NCBI RefSeq assembly: GCF_902506325.1
Contig: NZ_LR732328.1
Location: forward strand, 124,001 to 188,000
Source: Limnobacter sp. 130
GTDB taxonomy: Bacteria; Pseudomonadota; Gammaproteobacteria; Burkholderiales; Burkholderiaceae_B
Length of the DNA stretch: 64,000 nucleotides
Reading direction: 5' to 3'
The position numbers and the translations under genes were made by a program. Within the stretch, counting starts at the first letter, position 1; each line of letters opens with the position of its first letter. Shown here piece by piece: positions 17,281-26,767 of this stretch. Under the pieces are notes generated by a model. That model saw only the letters and a list, made by a program, of their open reading frames with translations, was not told the origin of the DNA and did not search any database.

Positions 17281-19338
17281 ATGTTCACCAAAATACTGAT
17301 TGCCAACCGAGGCGAAATTGCCCGCCGAATTAACCGCACAGCGCAGGCCATGGGCATACACACTGTGGCTGTTTATTCCACTGCCGATGCACAAGCACTG
17401 CATGTACAGGAGTGCAACGAAGCGGTGTGCCTTGGCGAACCCGAGGCTGCGCAAAGCTACCTGAACATCGAGAAAGTGATTGCCGCTGCAAAGCAAACCG
17501 GTGCGCAGGCCATTCACCCCGGTTATGGTTTTTTGTCCGAGAATGCCGCGTTTGCGCAGGCTTGTGCCAATGCGCACATCACATTCATCGGTCCGGGTGT
17601 GGAAGCCATTCGAATCATGGGCAGCAAAAGCGAAGCCAAGGCCTGTGTGCAGCCCGCGGGCGTGCCGCTGATTCCCGGTTATTTCGGTGCCGACCAATCG
17701 CTGGGCACCTTGCAAACCGAGGCCGAGCGAATTGGCTTTCCGCTGATGATCAAGGCGGTGGCTGGCGGTGGTGGCAAGGGCATTCGCATTGTGAACAATG
17801 CAGGCGATTTGCAGGCGGCACTTGAAAGCTGCCAACGCGAAGCCAAAAACGCATTTGGCGATGCCACCGTGATGCTCGAAAAACAAATCATCAAACCCCG
17901 CCATGTGGAAGTGCAGGTGTTTGCCGATACCCATGGCAATGTGGTGCATTTGTTCGAGCGCGATTGCTCAGCGCAGCGCCGCCATCAAAAAGTAATTGAA
18001 GAAGCCCCTGCGTTTGGTCTCACGGAAGCGCAACGCGAAGCCTTTGGGCGCACAGCGGTACAAGTGGCCAAGGCCGTGAATTATGTGGGTGCGGGCACCG
18101 TGGAGTTTTTGCTCGATGCACGCGGCGAGTTTTATTTCATGGAAATGAACACGCGCTTGCAAGTGGAACACCCTGTCACCGAGATGATCACCGGCTTTGA
18201 TTTGGTGCAGTGGCAAATCGAAATTGCAGCGGGATTGCCTTTGCCCGCCACGCAAGAAACCATTCACATCGATGGCCATGCGTTTGAAGCACGCTTGTAT
18301 GCTGAAAACCCCGATCAAGGTTTTTTGCCAGCCATTGGCACCGTTGAGTTGTGGGAGGCACCCGATGCGATCGAGTTTCGCACGGGCACCCATGCAGGCA
18401 GAACCGCGGGCATTCGCCTCGATTCTTCCATGCGTTCGGGCTTAGCGGTGTCGCCTTACTACGACCCCATGGTGGGCAAGCTGATTACCTGGGCGCCCAC
18501 CCGTGAAGCGGCGTTGAAAAAACTTGCCGATGCATTGGCGCAATTGCGTTGTGTGGGTGTAAAAAACAACCTGGCTTGGTTGCGTAGTTTGTGCTTGCAC
18601 CCCGAATTCGCAGCCGGTGGCTATGACACAGGGCTGATCGACAGAATGACTGAGCGAACAAACACAGAGCACGGGCAGCAAATTGAGTCAGTCACATTGC
18701 AAGCGTTGGCTGGCCTTGCACGCTGGGCTTTGCACCAACATGCGAACAACAAGAACAGCAGCGACCCCTTGGCCATGCTCGACGGGTTTTATTCCAGTGC
18801 CCCCCCTTTGCGTGAAGACCGTTGGTTAAACCGCGATATTGCCTTGGCCACCCACACGCATGTGTCGGTTCAAGGGCAGCAGGCGACGATTCAATGCGCA
18901 GGTTCCGCTCTGTTTGCAACGCTGACAAATCATGGCCATGGAAGTGGTTTGGCTCGAACCAAAGGCCTTGTCAACACAGGCCCACACGCAGGCAGCCCCT
19001 TTGATTTGATTTGGCATGGCGACAACCTCAGCATTCATGTGGGTGCGGAACAAACCAACCTGCACTGGCAAAACCCAGCGCACATTCGCGCCGATCAGGG
19101 GCACGACGCACACGGTGTGGCAGCACCCATGCCGGGCAAGGTGTTTGCAGTGTTTGTGAAAGTGGGCGATGCTGTTAAAAAAGGGCAGCCCTTGATTGGT
19201 CTGGAGGCCATGAAAATGGAACACACGCTGAACTCCCCGTGCGATGGTGTGGTGCAAGCCATTCCACACCCCGTGGGTGATCAGGTGACCGAGGGCACCG
19301 AGCTGATTCATTTTTCTGAAGACACGAATTCAAAATGA
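17281..19338 (+). CDS. liuD: Methylcrotonyl-CoA carboxylase, biotin-carboxylase/biotin carrier (alpha) subunit
   Basis: Carboxylates its own biotin with ATP and bicarbonate for use by LiuB. In the 685-residue chain the biotin-carboxylase domain occupies about 1-445, with MFTKILIANRGEIARRI at the start, the ATP-grasp Gly loop KAVAGGGGKGIRIV, and FYFMEMNTRLQVEHPVTEMITG. A middle linker domain (about 450-600) follows, and a C-terminal biotinyl domain holds the lysine in EAMKMEH (Lys645). The length matches alpha subunits of methylcrotonyl-CoA carboxylase. It overlaps the next gene by 4 bp (ATGA), indicating translational coupling. Confidence 0.95.
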   Translation: MFTKILIANRGEIARRINRTAQAMGIHTVAVYSTADAQALHVQECNEAVCLGEPEAAQSYLNIEKVIAAAKQTGAQAIHPGYGFLSENAAFAQACANAHITFIGPGVEAIRIMGSKSEAKACVQPAGVPLIPGYFGADQSLGTLQTEAERIGFPLMIKAVAGGGGKGIRIVNNAGDLQAALESCQREAKNAFGDATVMLEKQIIKPRHVEVQVFADTHGNVVHLFERDCSAQRRHQKVIEEAPAFGLTEAQREAFGRTAVQVAKAVNYVGAGTVEFLLDARGEFYFMEMNTRLQVEHPVTEMITGFDLVQWQIEIAAGLPLPATQETIHIDGHAFEARLYAENPDQGFLPAIGTVELWEAPDAIEFRTGTHAGRTAGIRLDSSMRSGLAVSPYYDPMVGKLITWAPTREAALKKLADALAQLRCVGVKNNLAWLRSLCLHPEFAAGGYDTGLIDRMTERTNTEHGQQIESVTLQALAGLARWALHQHANNKNSSDPLAMLDGFYSSAPPLREDRWLNRDIALATHTHVSVQGQQATIQCAGSALFATLTNHGHGSGLARTKGLVNTGPHAGSPFDLIWHGDNLSIHVGAEQTNLHWQNPAHIRADQGHDAHGVAAPMPGKVFAVFVKVGDAVKKGQPLIGLEAMKMEHTLNSPCDGVVQAIPHPVGDQVTEGTELIHFSEDTNSK

Positions 19339-20279
19339 GCATGATCAAACTTCCAGCCCAAGTGACCTTGGTTGAAGTGGGCCCCCGCGATGGCCTTCAA
19401 AATGAAAAAACGCCCATTTCCACCGCAATCAAGGTGGAGCTGTGCAAACAGTTGATTGAGGCGGGTATTCGCCGGCTGGAAGCTGCGGCTTTTGTGTCGC
19501 CAAAATGGGTGCCACAAATGGCCGATGGTGCCGATGTGTTGGCAGGGCTGCAAGCCATGACCGAGTTGCAGGGACGTACCGTGTCTTATTCTGCCTTGGT
19601 GCCGAACCTGAAGGGCATGGAAGCTGCCATCGAGGCGGGTGTGCAAGAGGCGGTGGTGTTCACCGCTGCGTCTGAGGCATTCACTCAAAAAAACATCAAC
19701 TGCACCATTGCAGAAAGCATTGAGCGATTCAAACCCGTGGCTGAACTGGCGCGCGCACACAATATTCATTTGCGCGGTTCCATTTCCTGCGCACTGGGTT
19801 GCCCCTACCAAGGCGAAGTACCCGTTCAAAGCGCCGCCGATGTGGCCTTGCGGCTTCGCGATATTGGTGTGCAAGAATTTGATGTGGCCGACACCATTGG
19901 TGTGGGCACGGCCTTGCGTGTTAGCCAGGTGTTTGAAGCCGTTGGCTACAGCGTGGGGCTGCAACATGTGGCAGGTCATTTTCACGACACCTACGGGCAG
20001 GCTTTGGCCAATATTTTGGCAGCCTTGCAGTTGGGTGTTTCAACATTCCACAGCTCAATTGCCGGGCTGGGTGGCTGCCCGTATGCCAAGGGGGCAACCG
20101 GCAACGTAGCCACTGAAGACGTGGTGTACCTGTTGCAGGGAATGGGGATTGAAACCGGTCTGAACCTGAACAAGCTGGTGCAAACCGGCGCATGGATTTC
20201 CGGCAGTATCGGCAAGCCCTACATAAGCCGTGCTGGCCGTGCGGTGTGGAGCAAGCTGAATCCAGAAGCGCAAACGTAA
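19335..20279 (+). CDS. liuE: Hydroxymethylglutaryl-CoA lyase
   Basis: Splits HMG-CoA into acetyl-CoA and acetoacetate, ending the leucine pathway. The 314-residue TIM-barrel protein opens with VTLVEVGPRDGLQNEKTPI, whose Arg and Asp are catalytic and metal-binding. It carries the VAGHFHDTYGQALAN metal-histidine motif and the FHSSIAGLGGCPYAKGATGNVATEDVVYLL signature with the catalytic cysteine. The ATG overlaps the liuD stop (ATGA). It ends 19 bp from the convergent histidine-kinase gene with no clear terminator between them, so read-through into antisense of that gene is possible. Confidence 0.95.
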   Translation: MSMIKLPAQVTLVEVGPRDGLQNEKTPISTAIKVELCKQLIEAGIRRLEAAAFVSPKWVPQMADGADVLAGLQAMTELQGRTVSYSALVPNLKGMEAAIEAGVQEAVVFTAASEAFTQKNINCTIAESIERFKPVAELARAHNIHLRGSISCALGCPYQGEVPVQSAADVALRLRDIGVQEFDVADTIGVGTALRVSQVFEAVGYSVGLQHVAGHFHDTYGQALANILAALQLGVSTFHSSIAGLGGCPYAKGATGNVATEDVVYLLQGMGIETGLNLNKLVQTGAWISGSIGKPYISRAGRAVWSKLNPEAQT

Positions 20280-20298
20280 AGCGCGTCGCCAGACCGAC

Positions 20299-22212
20299 CT
20301 ATTTTTTGCGCAATCTAGGAATGGCCATGAACACTGCCACGCCTTGCCCCTGGCTGTTTCGCCCGGTGTAAAGTTCAATGCGAATGGCTTTGGCCCGAAT
20401 TTTCATGTGAGCAAGGCCGCGCCCACGGCCCAGCGTGTTGTGGGGCATGCCCACGCCATTGTCGCTAATGTTCAATAACACCTTGTCCTCGGTTTCAGCC
20501 CACCGAACACTTAATTCAATTTTGTTGGCTTTGGCGTGTTTCAGGCTGTTTGCGAAAACTTCCTGCACTATTCGCAGCAAATCGAACAGGTCGCGAGAAC
20601 TGTAACCTTCCAGTTTTGGAATGTCCGCGACACTCCACAGCAAGTTCACGCCGCTGGCTTTCAGGCGGCGCTCGTAGCGCCACCGGAAGTTGCCCAGCAG
20701 GGCAAGCAAATCATCGCTTTGGGGATCAAGCGAATCAATCGCCATACGCAAATCGTCCAGGCATTCCTGCAGCACATCGCGCATTTCATCCTGACCCAAT
20801 GGCTTGGTCTCACTCAGGTTCAGGGCTGACACCAAACTGGAACCCACGCCGTCGTGAATGTCTTGCATGATTCGTCGGCGTTCGTCGTCTTGTGCGCGTT
20901 GCTGCTCAATTTTTCGCAGTAAATTGAATTGGCGAAATAGCTGCTGTTCGCGAATGGCCAACTCGGAATTCAGCGAGTCGTTGGAGGTTTTCAGTTCTTG
21001 CAACAAAGCGCGATAGCGCCTGAAAATAATCCAGCAGGCTGATACAAAGAGCAAAATGCCGGTGTACTGCGACAACAGGATTGACTCAATCGGCAGCAAG
21101 TTCAGCATGGTGGCCAAATCACGAATGCTGAGCAGTACAAACAACAGGGAGCTGCAACCCAGAATGGCCCCTTCAAAATTGCGTGTACGCCAGGAATGGC
21201 TCAACAACAGCACATTCAATATAAACACCACAGGAATGACCGGCAGCAACAGCCAAAAGGTGAAGTTCAGGATTTGATCGCTACCCGCAGCAAAGGTAAT
21301 CAGCGACACCGCCACTGCGTAAGCCAGCAGACCCTTGGGAATCCAGATCCAGCCCAGGTGCATGTAGCGAATCAGGAATAGCCCGTACAAACAGGCAAAC
21401 CAGGCATGCAGGCTGTGCACCAACTGGCCCCACTGTGCATGGGGTAGGGGAATCCAGTCCATGAAATAGCCCGTGTTGCGAACGGCAAATACAATCACGG
21501 CAAGACTCAAGAACAAGAAACCTTCCTGTTCCCGAAAAATTCTCGCGAACACCAGCAGCAACAGACCACTGGCAAAAGCCACAAGGGTGGCCAGCATGGA
21601 TCCAGTGACCTGCCACCGGTATGACGATTCATACATGGGTTCGAGCAATTGCCGAGGCCCCATCCAAACCCGGCCCAAACCACTGCGGTAGTTCTTGTAG
21701 CCCGCTACCTGAATCAACAGGGTGTTGTTGCCGGGGGTGAGCAGGTCGGGTGAAAACTGAAACAGATAAGGGTAATTCCAGTGCCGGGTAATCTCACCTT
21801 CCAGGGTGCCCAGTCCGCCGATCCAGTGGCCATTCAGGTAGGCGTGGGCATTCATGATGGCCTTGGGCATGAATACAGAATCGGGGGCTGGTTTATCCGG
21901 ATCAAGCTGAAAATCAATTTGATACCAGCCTTGCCCTTCAAACCCGGGTTGGGTGACATCCCAAGAGTCGGGTAGCACCACGGTTTTTTTCGTATTCAGC
22001 GACATGACGTCTGCAGCGCTAAGCGTGGCGTCGCTTGAGAACAGCACTTTGGCCTGTTCAAACAAATGGGCTTGTTGTTCGGTGTTGGCGTTGCCCAAGG
22101 CGGGTAACGGGGCTTTGAATGTTCCCCACAAGGCCACTGCCAGGGTGAGCAGAAAAAGAAGGGAGAAACGCCAGGAAAACAGGCGATCAGTGATTTCCGG
22201 ATTCGGACTCAA
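20299..22212 (-). CDS. NarL-type sensor histidine kinase with jelly-roll sensor and seven-helix membrane domain (pair 1)
   Basis: A 637-residue membrane kinase. Order of parts: an N-terminal helix (about 13-35), a periplasmic beta-sandwich (about 65-200) with an AHAYLNGHWIGGLG and LLTPGNNTLLIQV pattern like galactose-binding/7TMR-DISMED2 domains, about seven membrane helices (205-400), a coiled coil, an HisKA_3 dimerisation region with ERRRIMQDIHDGVGSSL (phosphoacceptor His453), and an HATPase with VFANSLKHAKAN, ISDNGVGM and GRGRGLAHMKIRA. The start is TTG 22212, overlapping the regulator stop (TTGA); there is no nearby ATG. It presumably phosphorylates the regulator encoded just upstream. 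It is the last gene of the 15-gene gsp run. Confidence 0.87.
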   Translation of the reverse strand: MSPNPEITDRLFSWRFSLLFLLTLAVALWGTFKAPLPALGNANTEQQAHLFEQAKVLFSSDATLSAADVMSLNTKKTVVLPDSWDVTQPGFEGQGWYQIDFQLDPDKPAPDSVFMPKAIMNAHAYLNGHWIGGLGTLEGEITRHWNYPYLFQFSPDLLTPGNNTLLIQVAGYKNYRSGLGRVWMGPRQLLEPMYESSYRWQVTGSMLATLVAFASGLLLLVFARIFREQEGFLFLSLAVIVFAVRNTGYFMDWIPLPHAQWGQLVHSLHAWFACLYGLFLIRYMHLGWIWIPKGLLAYAVAVSLITFAAGSDQILNFTFWLLLPVIPVVFILNVLLLSHSWRTRNFEGAILGCSSLLFVLLSIRDLATMLNLLPIESILLSQYTGILLFVSACWIIFRRYRALLQELKTSNDSLNSELAIREQQLFRQFNLLRKIEQQRAQDDERRRIMQDIHDGVGSSLVSALNLSETKPLGQDEMRDVLQECLDDLRMAIDSLDPQSDDLLALLGNFRWRYERRLKASGVNLLWSVADIPKLEGYSSRDLFDLLRIVQEVFANSLKHAKANKIELSVRWAETEDKVLLNISDNGVGMPHNTLGRGRGLAHMKIRAKAIRIELYTGRNSQGQGVAVFMAIPRLRKK

Positions 22213-22922
22213 AGGTCAAGAAGCCCCAACAGGGTGGCTTCATACACCGCCTCAGACCGGCTGTGCACGTGCAGCTTCTTGTAGATACGCTTCACGTGGG
22301 TGGCCACTGTGTGGGTAGAAATTCCCATTTGCGCTGCAATTTCCTGCGCAGTGAAACCGCGGGCTACTTGTTGAATTACTTTCAATTCCCGGTCTGTAAT
22401 ACTGCAGGCTTTTTGTGATTCATCCTGCCCGGTTTTTGCTTGTGCAAAGTTGTTTTCTGCAGGCCGTGCCGTTTGCATTTTTGACAGCAACTGCCGAGCA
22501 ATCAAGGGGCTGATGGGCGAGCCACCGTTGGCCACTTCAAGAATGTGCTCAATCAACTCGTCGTTTGAATAATCTTTCAGCAGGTAGCCGCTTGCACCCG
22601 CCTCAAGACTTCTCACCACATGGTCTTCATCACCAAAAGCGGTAATCACCAGGCATTCTGTTTCGGGTTTGTGTTTGCTTAGCCATTCAATGACTTCAAT
22701 GCCCGATGAGTCCGGTAAGCCCAGGTCAATCAGGGCTACCTTTGGGTTGGTCATGAACAACAGGGAGTACGCGTCCTGAACTGAGCTGGCCACACCCAGC
22801 AATTTCATTTGTGGCGAGGAGTCGATCACACGGACCAAGTGGTCTTGCGTGGCCGGTTCGTCCTCGACCAAGATCACGCCGATTGGCTTGGCTTCAAAGT
22901 GATCAAGGTCTCGCGCGTTCAT
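22209..22922 (-). CDS. NarL/LuxR-family response regulator (pair 1)
   Basis: A 237-residue two-domain regulator. The receiver domain (about 15-135) has the acidic pair in VEDEP and the phospho-acceptor Asp66 in ALIDLGLPDSSG, with Lys in LLKDY. A linker of about 35 residues leads to a LuxR-type helix-turn-helix (about 170-232), with ITDRELKVIQQVARGFTAQEIAAQMGISTHTVATHVKRIYKKLHVHSR. It probably binds DNA as a dimer when phosphorylated by the kinase whose gene overlaps its 3-prime end. It is paralogous to the regulator at 24837-25550. Targets are unknown; the gsp operon itself is a candidate because of co-location. Confidence 0.9.
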   Translation of the reverse strand: MNARDLDHFEAKPIGVILVEDEPATQDHLVRVIDSSPQMKLLGVASSVQDAYSLLFMTNPKVALIDLGLPDSSGIEVIEWLSKHKPETECLVITAFGDEDHVVRSLEAGASGYLLKDYSNDELIEHILEVANGGSPISPLIARQLLSKMQTARPAENNFAQAKTGQDESQKACSITDRELKVIQQVARGFTAQEIAAQMGISTHTVATHVKRIYKKLHVHSRSEAVYEATLLGLLDL

Positions 22923-22933
22923 GATTTGCCGGT

Positions 22934-24832
22934 TTAAGTGTCCAAAGGTAATCTGAGCAGAAAGCGGGTACCTTGCCCAGCTTCGGTGGTCATTTCGATA
23001 CTGCCACCCAAAGCAGCCGCACGTTGTTTCAGGTTTTTAAGGCCCCTGCCATGCTGGCTTCTTTCCAGCACAAATCCTACGCCGTTGTCTTGAATCTGAA
23101 CACCCACATATTTTGGTCCCCTGGAAACATGCAGGCTGACTTCGCTGGCATTGGCATGCTTCAAAATATTGGTAAAAATCTCTTGAACAATGCGTAAAAC
23201 ATGCAGGCAGTTGCGGGCATCCAGGTAAGGAATGGGCGGTATGTCTTCATCAATCACCCAATGCAGCCGTATGCCTGCACTGCGCATATTGTCGGCGATC
23301 CGGTAGCGAAAAGCGCCCAGCAGGGTGGTGAGGTCCTGTTCAATCGGTTCCAGCGAGTCGATTGTTAGCTGCAAATCCCGCAATCCGGATTCAAGCAGGT
23401 TCAAGGTGTTTTTCCGATTGAAGTTGGAGGACTGCAAATGGTGAATTGCAGCCACCAGGTGGGCCCCCAGGCCATCGTGCATGTCGGCCATCAAGCGTTG
23501 GCGCTCGGCCATTTTTACTTTCTCTTCATCAATTTTCTGCATGCGTAGGTACTGCGTTGCCAATTCGACTTCGCGTTCCATTAGCCTGTTTTGCAGCGTT
23601 TCATTGAAGCTGTCGGATTCAGCCAGTAAACCGCTGTAGCGATCAATCAAGAAGTAGCTCATGGCCAAAAACATGGCAATGCCCATGTATTGGTTCAGAA
23701 AATAACCGTCGAATGGAAGAATTCCCGCGAGAAACAGGAGGTCAGAGGTGCTCAGGGCCATGTAGCAGAGCAAACCGAATCCGAAAGCGTGCGGCGCCAG
23801 GGATTGTTTGCTGTTTCCGTACCGCACCAGCAGTATCACGTTCCAGCTGTACATGCACAAACCGAGAATGCCGTAGTAACCCACCAGGCGCAGCGCCCAG
23901 TTTTCATTGATGATGAGCAACACCGGAAAACTCAGGGAGTAAGCCCACCATATTTTCCATTCCAGCCTTTGTTTGGGCACCCGGCAGTAAAGCAGTATCA
24001 GCAATACAATTGTGCTGGCAAATACCAACAATCCGCCTTGGGTAATCTGGATCCACAAACCGTGTTCAAATGGCGGCACGGTGGTCAGAAATGCAAGGTT
24101 CCGAATGCCCCACAGAAAACAGGTGGCGGCAAGCAGCATGAGCAGTCCGCTGCGGGTTTTGCCCATACCGATCAGTATGGTCAGCACAATGCCGGCACCC
24201 AACACAAAGGCGGTGCTCAGGTAGACCGAAGTCACCTGCACCTCGTAACGCGAACGGTAGGCTTCGCGAAGGTTTTCATCGGAGCCGAGCCAAATGGTGG
24301 ACAAGCCAGCCAGGTAGTCGGGAAAGGCGCGCACTTGAATGGCCAGGGTGTTTTGCCCCAGCTTTAGTACATTGGCCCCAAGGTTCACTATTTGCGGGCG
24401 ATTCCAGTTTCGCTCGGCAAACTCACCGGTCATCGGGCCGTAAAACCCAATGCGCTCACCATTCAGGTACACCTCGGCATTCATGGCAAAGCGCGGCATG
24501 TACAGCGCCTCAATACGACTCTCGGGTAACACATCGAAATCCAGCTCATACCAGTAAAATCCGCCAGGGCCCCGCAGCATGTTGTCAATTCTGTGGGGCA
24601 GCTGTACCACGGGTGCGGTGGCCAAGTGCGCAGGTGGCGCGGTTTGGTAGTCGGTGTGTGCGGCGAAGCGTGCCATGGTTAATTCAATGGCACTGGGATC
24701 GGTTGGCGTGGCTTTGGCGATTTGGTAATACAGCACGGCCGCGCCACACAGTGCAATCAGCATGGCCAATGCATAAAACAAAGCAAGTCGTTTTGCCCAG
24801 TTGTATGTGGGCGTCAGTGGTGCGCTCGCCAT
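22934..24832 (-). CDS. NarL-type sensor histidine kinase with jelly-roll sensor and seven-helix membrane domain (pair 2)
   Basis: A 632-residue paralogue of the kinase at 20299. It has an N-terminal helix, a periplasmic sandwich (about 75-205, with NAEVYLNGERIGFYG and VLKLGQNTLAIQVRAFPDYLAG), about seven membrane helices (about 205-400), a coiled coil, an HisKA_3 box with AERQRLMADMHDGLGAHLV (phosphoacceptor His452), and an HATPase with IFTNILKHANAS, IQDNGVGF and GRGLKNLKQRAAALGGSIE. The C-terminal G2 box is intact. It lies 4 bp downstream of its putative partner regulator and 11 bp upstream of pair 1. The sensor domains of the two kinases differ in sequence, suggesting different ligands. Confidence 0.87.
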   Translation of the reverse strand: MASAPLTPTYNWAKRLALFYALAMLIALCGAAVLYYQIAKATPTDPSAIELTMARFAAHTDYQTAPPAHLATAPVVQLPHRIDNMLRGPGGFYWYELDFDVLPESRIEALYMPRFAMNAEVYLNGERIGFYGPMTGEFAERNWNRPQIVNLGANVLKLGQNTLAIQVRAFPDYLAGLSTIWLGSDENLREAYRSRYEVQVTSVYLSTAFVLGAGIVLTILIGMGKTRSGLLMLLAATCFLWGIRNLAFLTTVPPFEHGLWIQITQGGLLVFASTIVLLILLYCRVPKQRLEWKIWWAYSLSFPVLLIINENWALRLVGYYGILGLCMYSWNVILLVRYGNSKQSLAPHAFGFGLLCYMALSTSDLLFLAGILPFDGYFLNQYMGIAMFLAMSYFLIDRYSGLLAESDSFNETLQNRLMEREVELATQYLRMQKIDEEKVKMAERQRLMADMHDGLGAHLVAAIHHLQSSNFNRKNTLNLLESGLRDLQLTIDSLEPIEQDLTTLLGAFRYRIADNMRSAGIRLHWVIDEDIPPIPYLDARNCLHVLRIVQEIFTNILKHANASEVSLHVSRGPKYVGVQIQDNGVGFVLERSQHGRGLKNLKQRAAALGGSIEMTTEAGQGTRFLLRLPLDT

Positions 24833-24836
24833 TGTT

Positions 24837-25550
24837 TCAGCAGTCTTTCAGATTGATCAAACCCAAAGCGTTGGCGCGATGAACCGCACTAGTGCGGGAA
24901 TTCACTGCCAGCTTTTTGTAAATACGTTTGACGTAGGTGCTGATGGTGTTGATGGATACGCCCAGAAGGTCGGCGATTTCCGCTTGCATGAAACCCTTGG
25001 CCACCATTTCCAGCACTTGCTGTTCCCGCTCTGACAAGGGTGTGAATGCGTGATTCACCGTGGCTTTGCTGGTAGGCAGTTGGTCTGGGGTGGACACGCC
25101 GCGAAAACGGTTCAGCAGTCGCCGTGCAATCACCGGGCTAATCGGTGATCCACCCGCGCGCAGTTGTTTCAATCGATCAAGAATGTCGGCAGTGCGTGTG
25201 TCTTTGGTCAGGTAACCTGTGGCCCCGGCTTCGATACTGGAAATAACATGTGATTCATCACCAAACACGGTCAGCACCATGCTTTCGCAGCCGGGCATGT
25301 GTTGGTGAATGTGGGCAATCAATTCCAGGCCACTGCCATCGGGCAAGCCCAGGTCAACCAGCACCACCTCGGGTTGCAATTCGTTGACCACGGCCATGGC
25401 TTCCCTTAGCGTATAGGCCTGACCGACCAGGTGCAACTCAGGGTGGGTTTCAATGGCCAGTCGCAGTGCTTGCTGAATTCGGTCATCGTCGTCGACCAGC
25501 ATGACGCGAATGATCTCTTGTCCAATCTCTGTTCGGCTTTGTATGTTCAT
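24837..25550 (-). CDS. NarL/LuxR-family response regulator (pair 2)
   Basis: A 237-residue regulator, the same length as its paralogue at 22209. The receiver domain has VDDDD near residue 20 and phospho-acceptor Asp66 in VVLVDLGLPDGSG, plus a conserved Lys in YLTKD. The C-terminal LuxR helix-turn-helix reads LSEREQQVLEMVAKGFMQAEIADLLGVSINTISTYVKRIYKKLAVNSR. Its ATG overlaps the gspF stop codon (ATGA), so translation is coupled to the secretion genes, an unusual placement. The overlap makes gsp-dependent expression of the regulator very likely. Confidence 0.9.
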   Translation of the reverse strand: MNIQSRTEIGQEIIRVMLVDDDDRIQQALRLAIETHPELHLVGQAYTLREAMAVVNELQPEVVLVDLGLPDGSGLELIAHIHQHMPGCESMVLTVFGDESHVISSIEAGATGYLTKDTRTADILDRLKQLRAGGSPISPVIARRLLNRFRGVSTPDQLPTSKATVNHAFTPLSEREQQVLEMVAKGFMQAEIADLLGVSINTISTYVKRIYKKLAVNSRTSAVHRANALGLINLKDC

Positions 25551-26761
25551 TGGATCAGTTGGTTGACTTCAATAATCGGCATCATCACCGCCAGCACAAT
25601 CAATAACACAATCAGGCCCATCACCAAAATAAGTATGGGCTCCATCAGGCTGGTCAGCCACATGGCCTTGCGTTCTACCTCGGTGCGCTGGCTTTCCGAG
25701 GCACGTTCCAGCATGGCAGCCAGTTGCCCGGTGGCCTCGCCGCTGGCGACCAGATGGGTCAGCACGGGCGGAAACAAACCGCTTTTGCCCATGGCTTTGC
25801 TCAGGCCGCTGCCTTCTTTCACGCGCTCTTGTACATCGACCATGGCCAGTTGCAAGGCGCTGTTACCCAATGTGCGGTTGGCGGCAGCCAGTGCCTTCAA
25901 AATGGGAACGCCGCTGCCCACCAAAATGGACAGGGTTGAGGCCAGGCGCGCTGTATTCACTGCACGAATAAAGGGCCCCACCACAGGAATAGTCAGCACC
26001 GTTTCATCAAATCTTAGTTTGAAGGCTTTGTTTTTCAGTGCGTTGCGAAACAGGTAAACAGCGATCGCAATGATCAAAGCCATCAACCAGCCCCAATCGC
26101 GCAGCAGATCCGACAGCGCAATCATCACCACGGTGATTGTCGGCAATTCCTGATTGCTGTTTTCAAACACCGACACCACTTGCGGCACCACATAGGTCAG
26201 CAGGCCGATCACCACCATCAAGGCGACCAAGGTAACAATTGCCGGGTAAATAAATGCAGCGCTTACTTTTTGCTGCAAAGCCTGGCGAGCCTCCAGTGCG
26301 TCGGCCAGTTTGGACAGTACGCCGCCCAGGTCGCCGGTATTTTCGCCAGCGGCCACAGTGGCCACGTACATTTCGGGAAAGGCTTTCGGGTACTGCGCCA
26401 AGGCTTGGCTTAGTGGTGTGCCGGAAACAACCTCGGAACGAATGCTGTTAATGCGTTCACGAATCAGGGGTTTTTCAGCCTGCTCCACCAGTGCGGCCAA
26501 GGCTTGCGCCAGCGCCAGGCGGGCTTGCAACAGGCTGGCCAGTTGGCGGGTCATCAGCACCACTTCACGGTTGCTCAATTCCCGATCAAAGCGGCCCGCT
26601 TTTTTGCCGGTCATTTTGGCGCTGCCCACCTCAACGACTTCAATGGGTGTCATGCCTTGCATGCGCATTTGGTTGCGCGCAGCCCGAGGGGAATCGGCTT
26701 CCATCGAGCCTTTGACTGTTTTACCTTGGGCGTTTAACGCCTCGTATCGAAAAACTGCCAT
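25547..26761 (-). CDS. gspF: Type II secretion inner-membrane platform protein GspF
   Basis: A polytopic inner-membrane protein that couples the ATPase to pseudopilus assembly. At 404 residues it is of normal length. It contains two T2SSF domains, each with an LARRLASLL-like or FAR/TAR...LVGSGVPILKAL helical repeat (about 70-195 and 270-395), and three membrane helices near residues 170, 220 and 375-400. It starts MAVFRYEALNAQGKTVKGSMEADS, the classic GspF N-terminus. It is separated from gspE by 6 bp and overlaps the pair 2 regulator by 4 bp. Confidence 0.95.
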   Translation of the reverse strand: MAVFRYEALNAQGKTVKGSMEADSPRAARNQMRMQGMTPIEVVEVGSAKMTGKKAGRFDRELSNREVVLMTRQLASLLQARLALAQALAALVEQAEKPLIRERINSIRSEVVSGTPLSQALAQYPKAFPEMYVATVAAGENTGDLGGVLSKLADALEARQALQQKVSAAFIYPAIVTLVALMVVIGLLTYVVPQVVSVFENSNQELPTITVVMIALSDLLRDWGWLMALIIAIAVYLFRNALKNKAFKLRFDETVLTIPVVGPFIRAVNTARLASTLSILVGSGVPILKALAAANRTLGNSALQLAMVDVQERVKEGSGLSKAMGKSGLFPPVLTHLVASGEATGQLAAMLERASESQRTEVERKAMWLTSLMEPILILVMGLIVLLIVLAVMMPIIEVNQLIQ

Positions 26762-26767
26762 GGGTTT

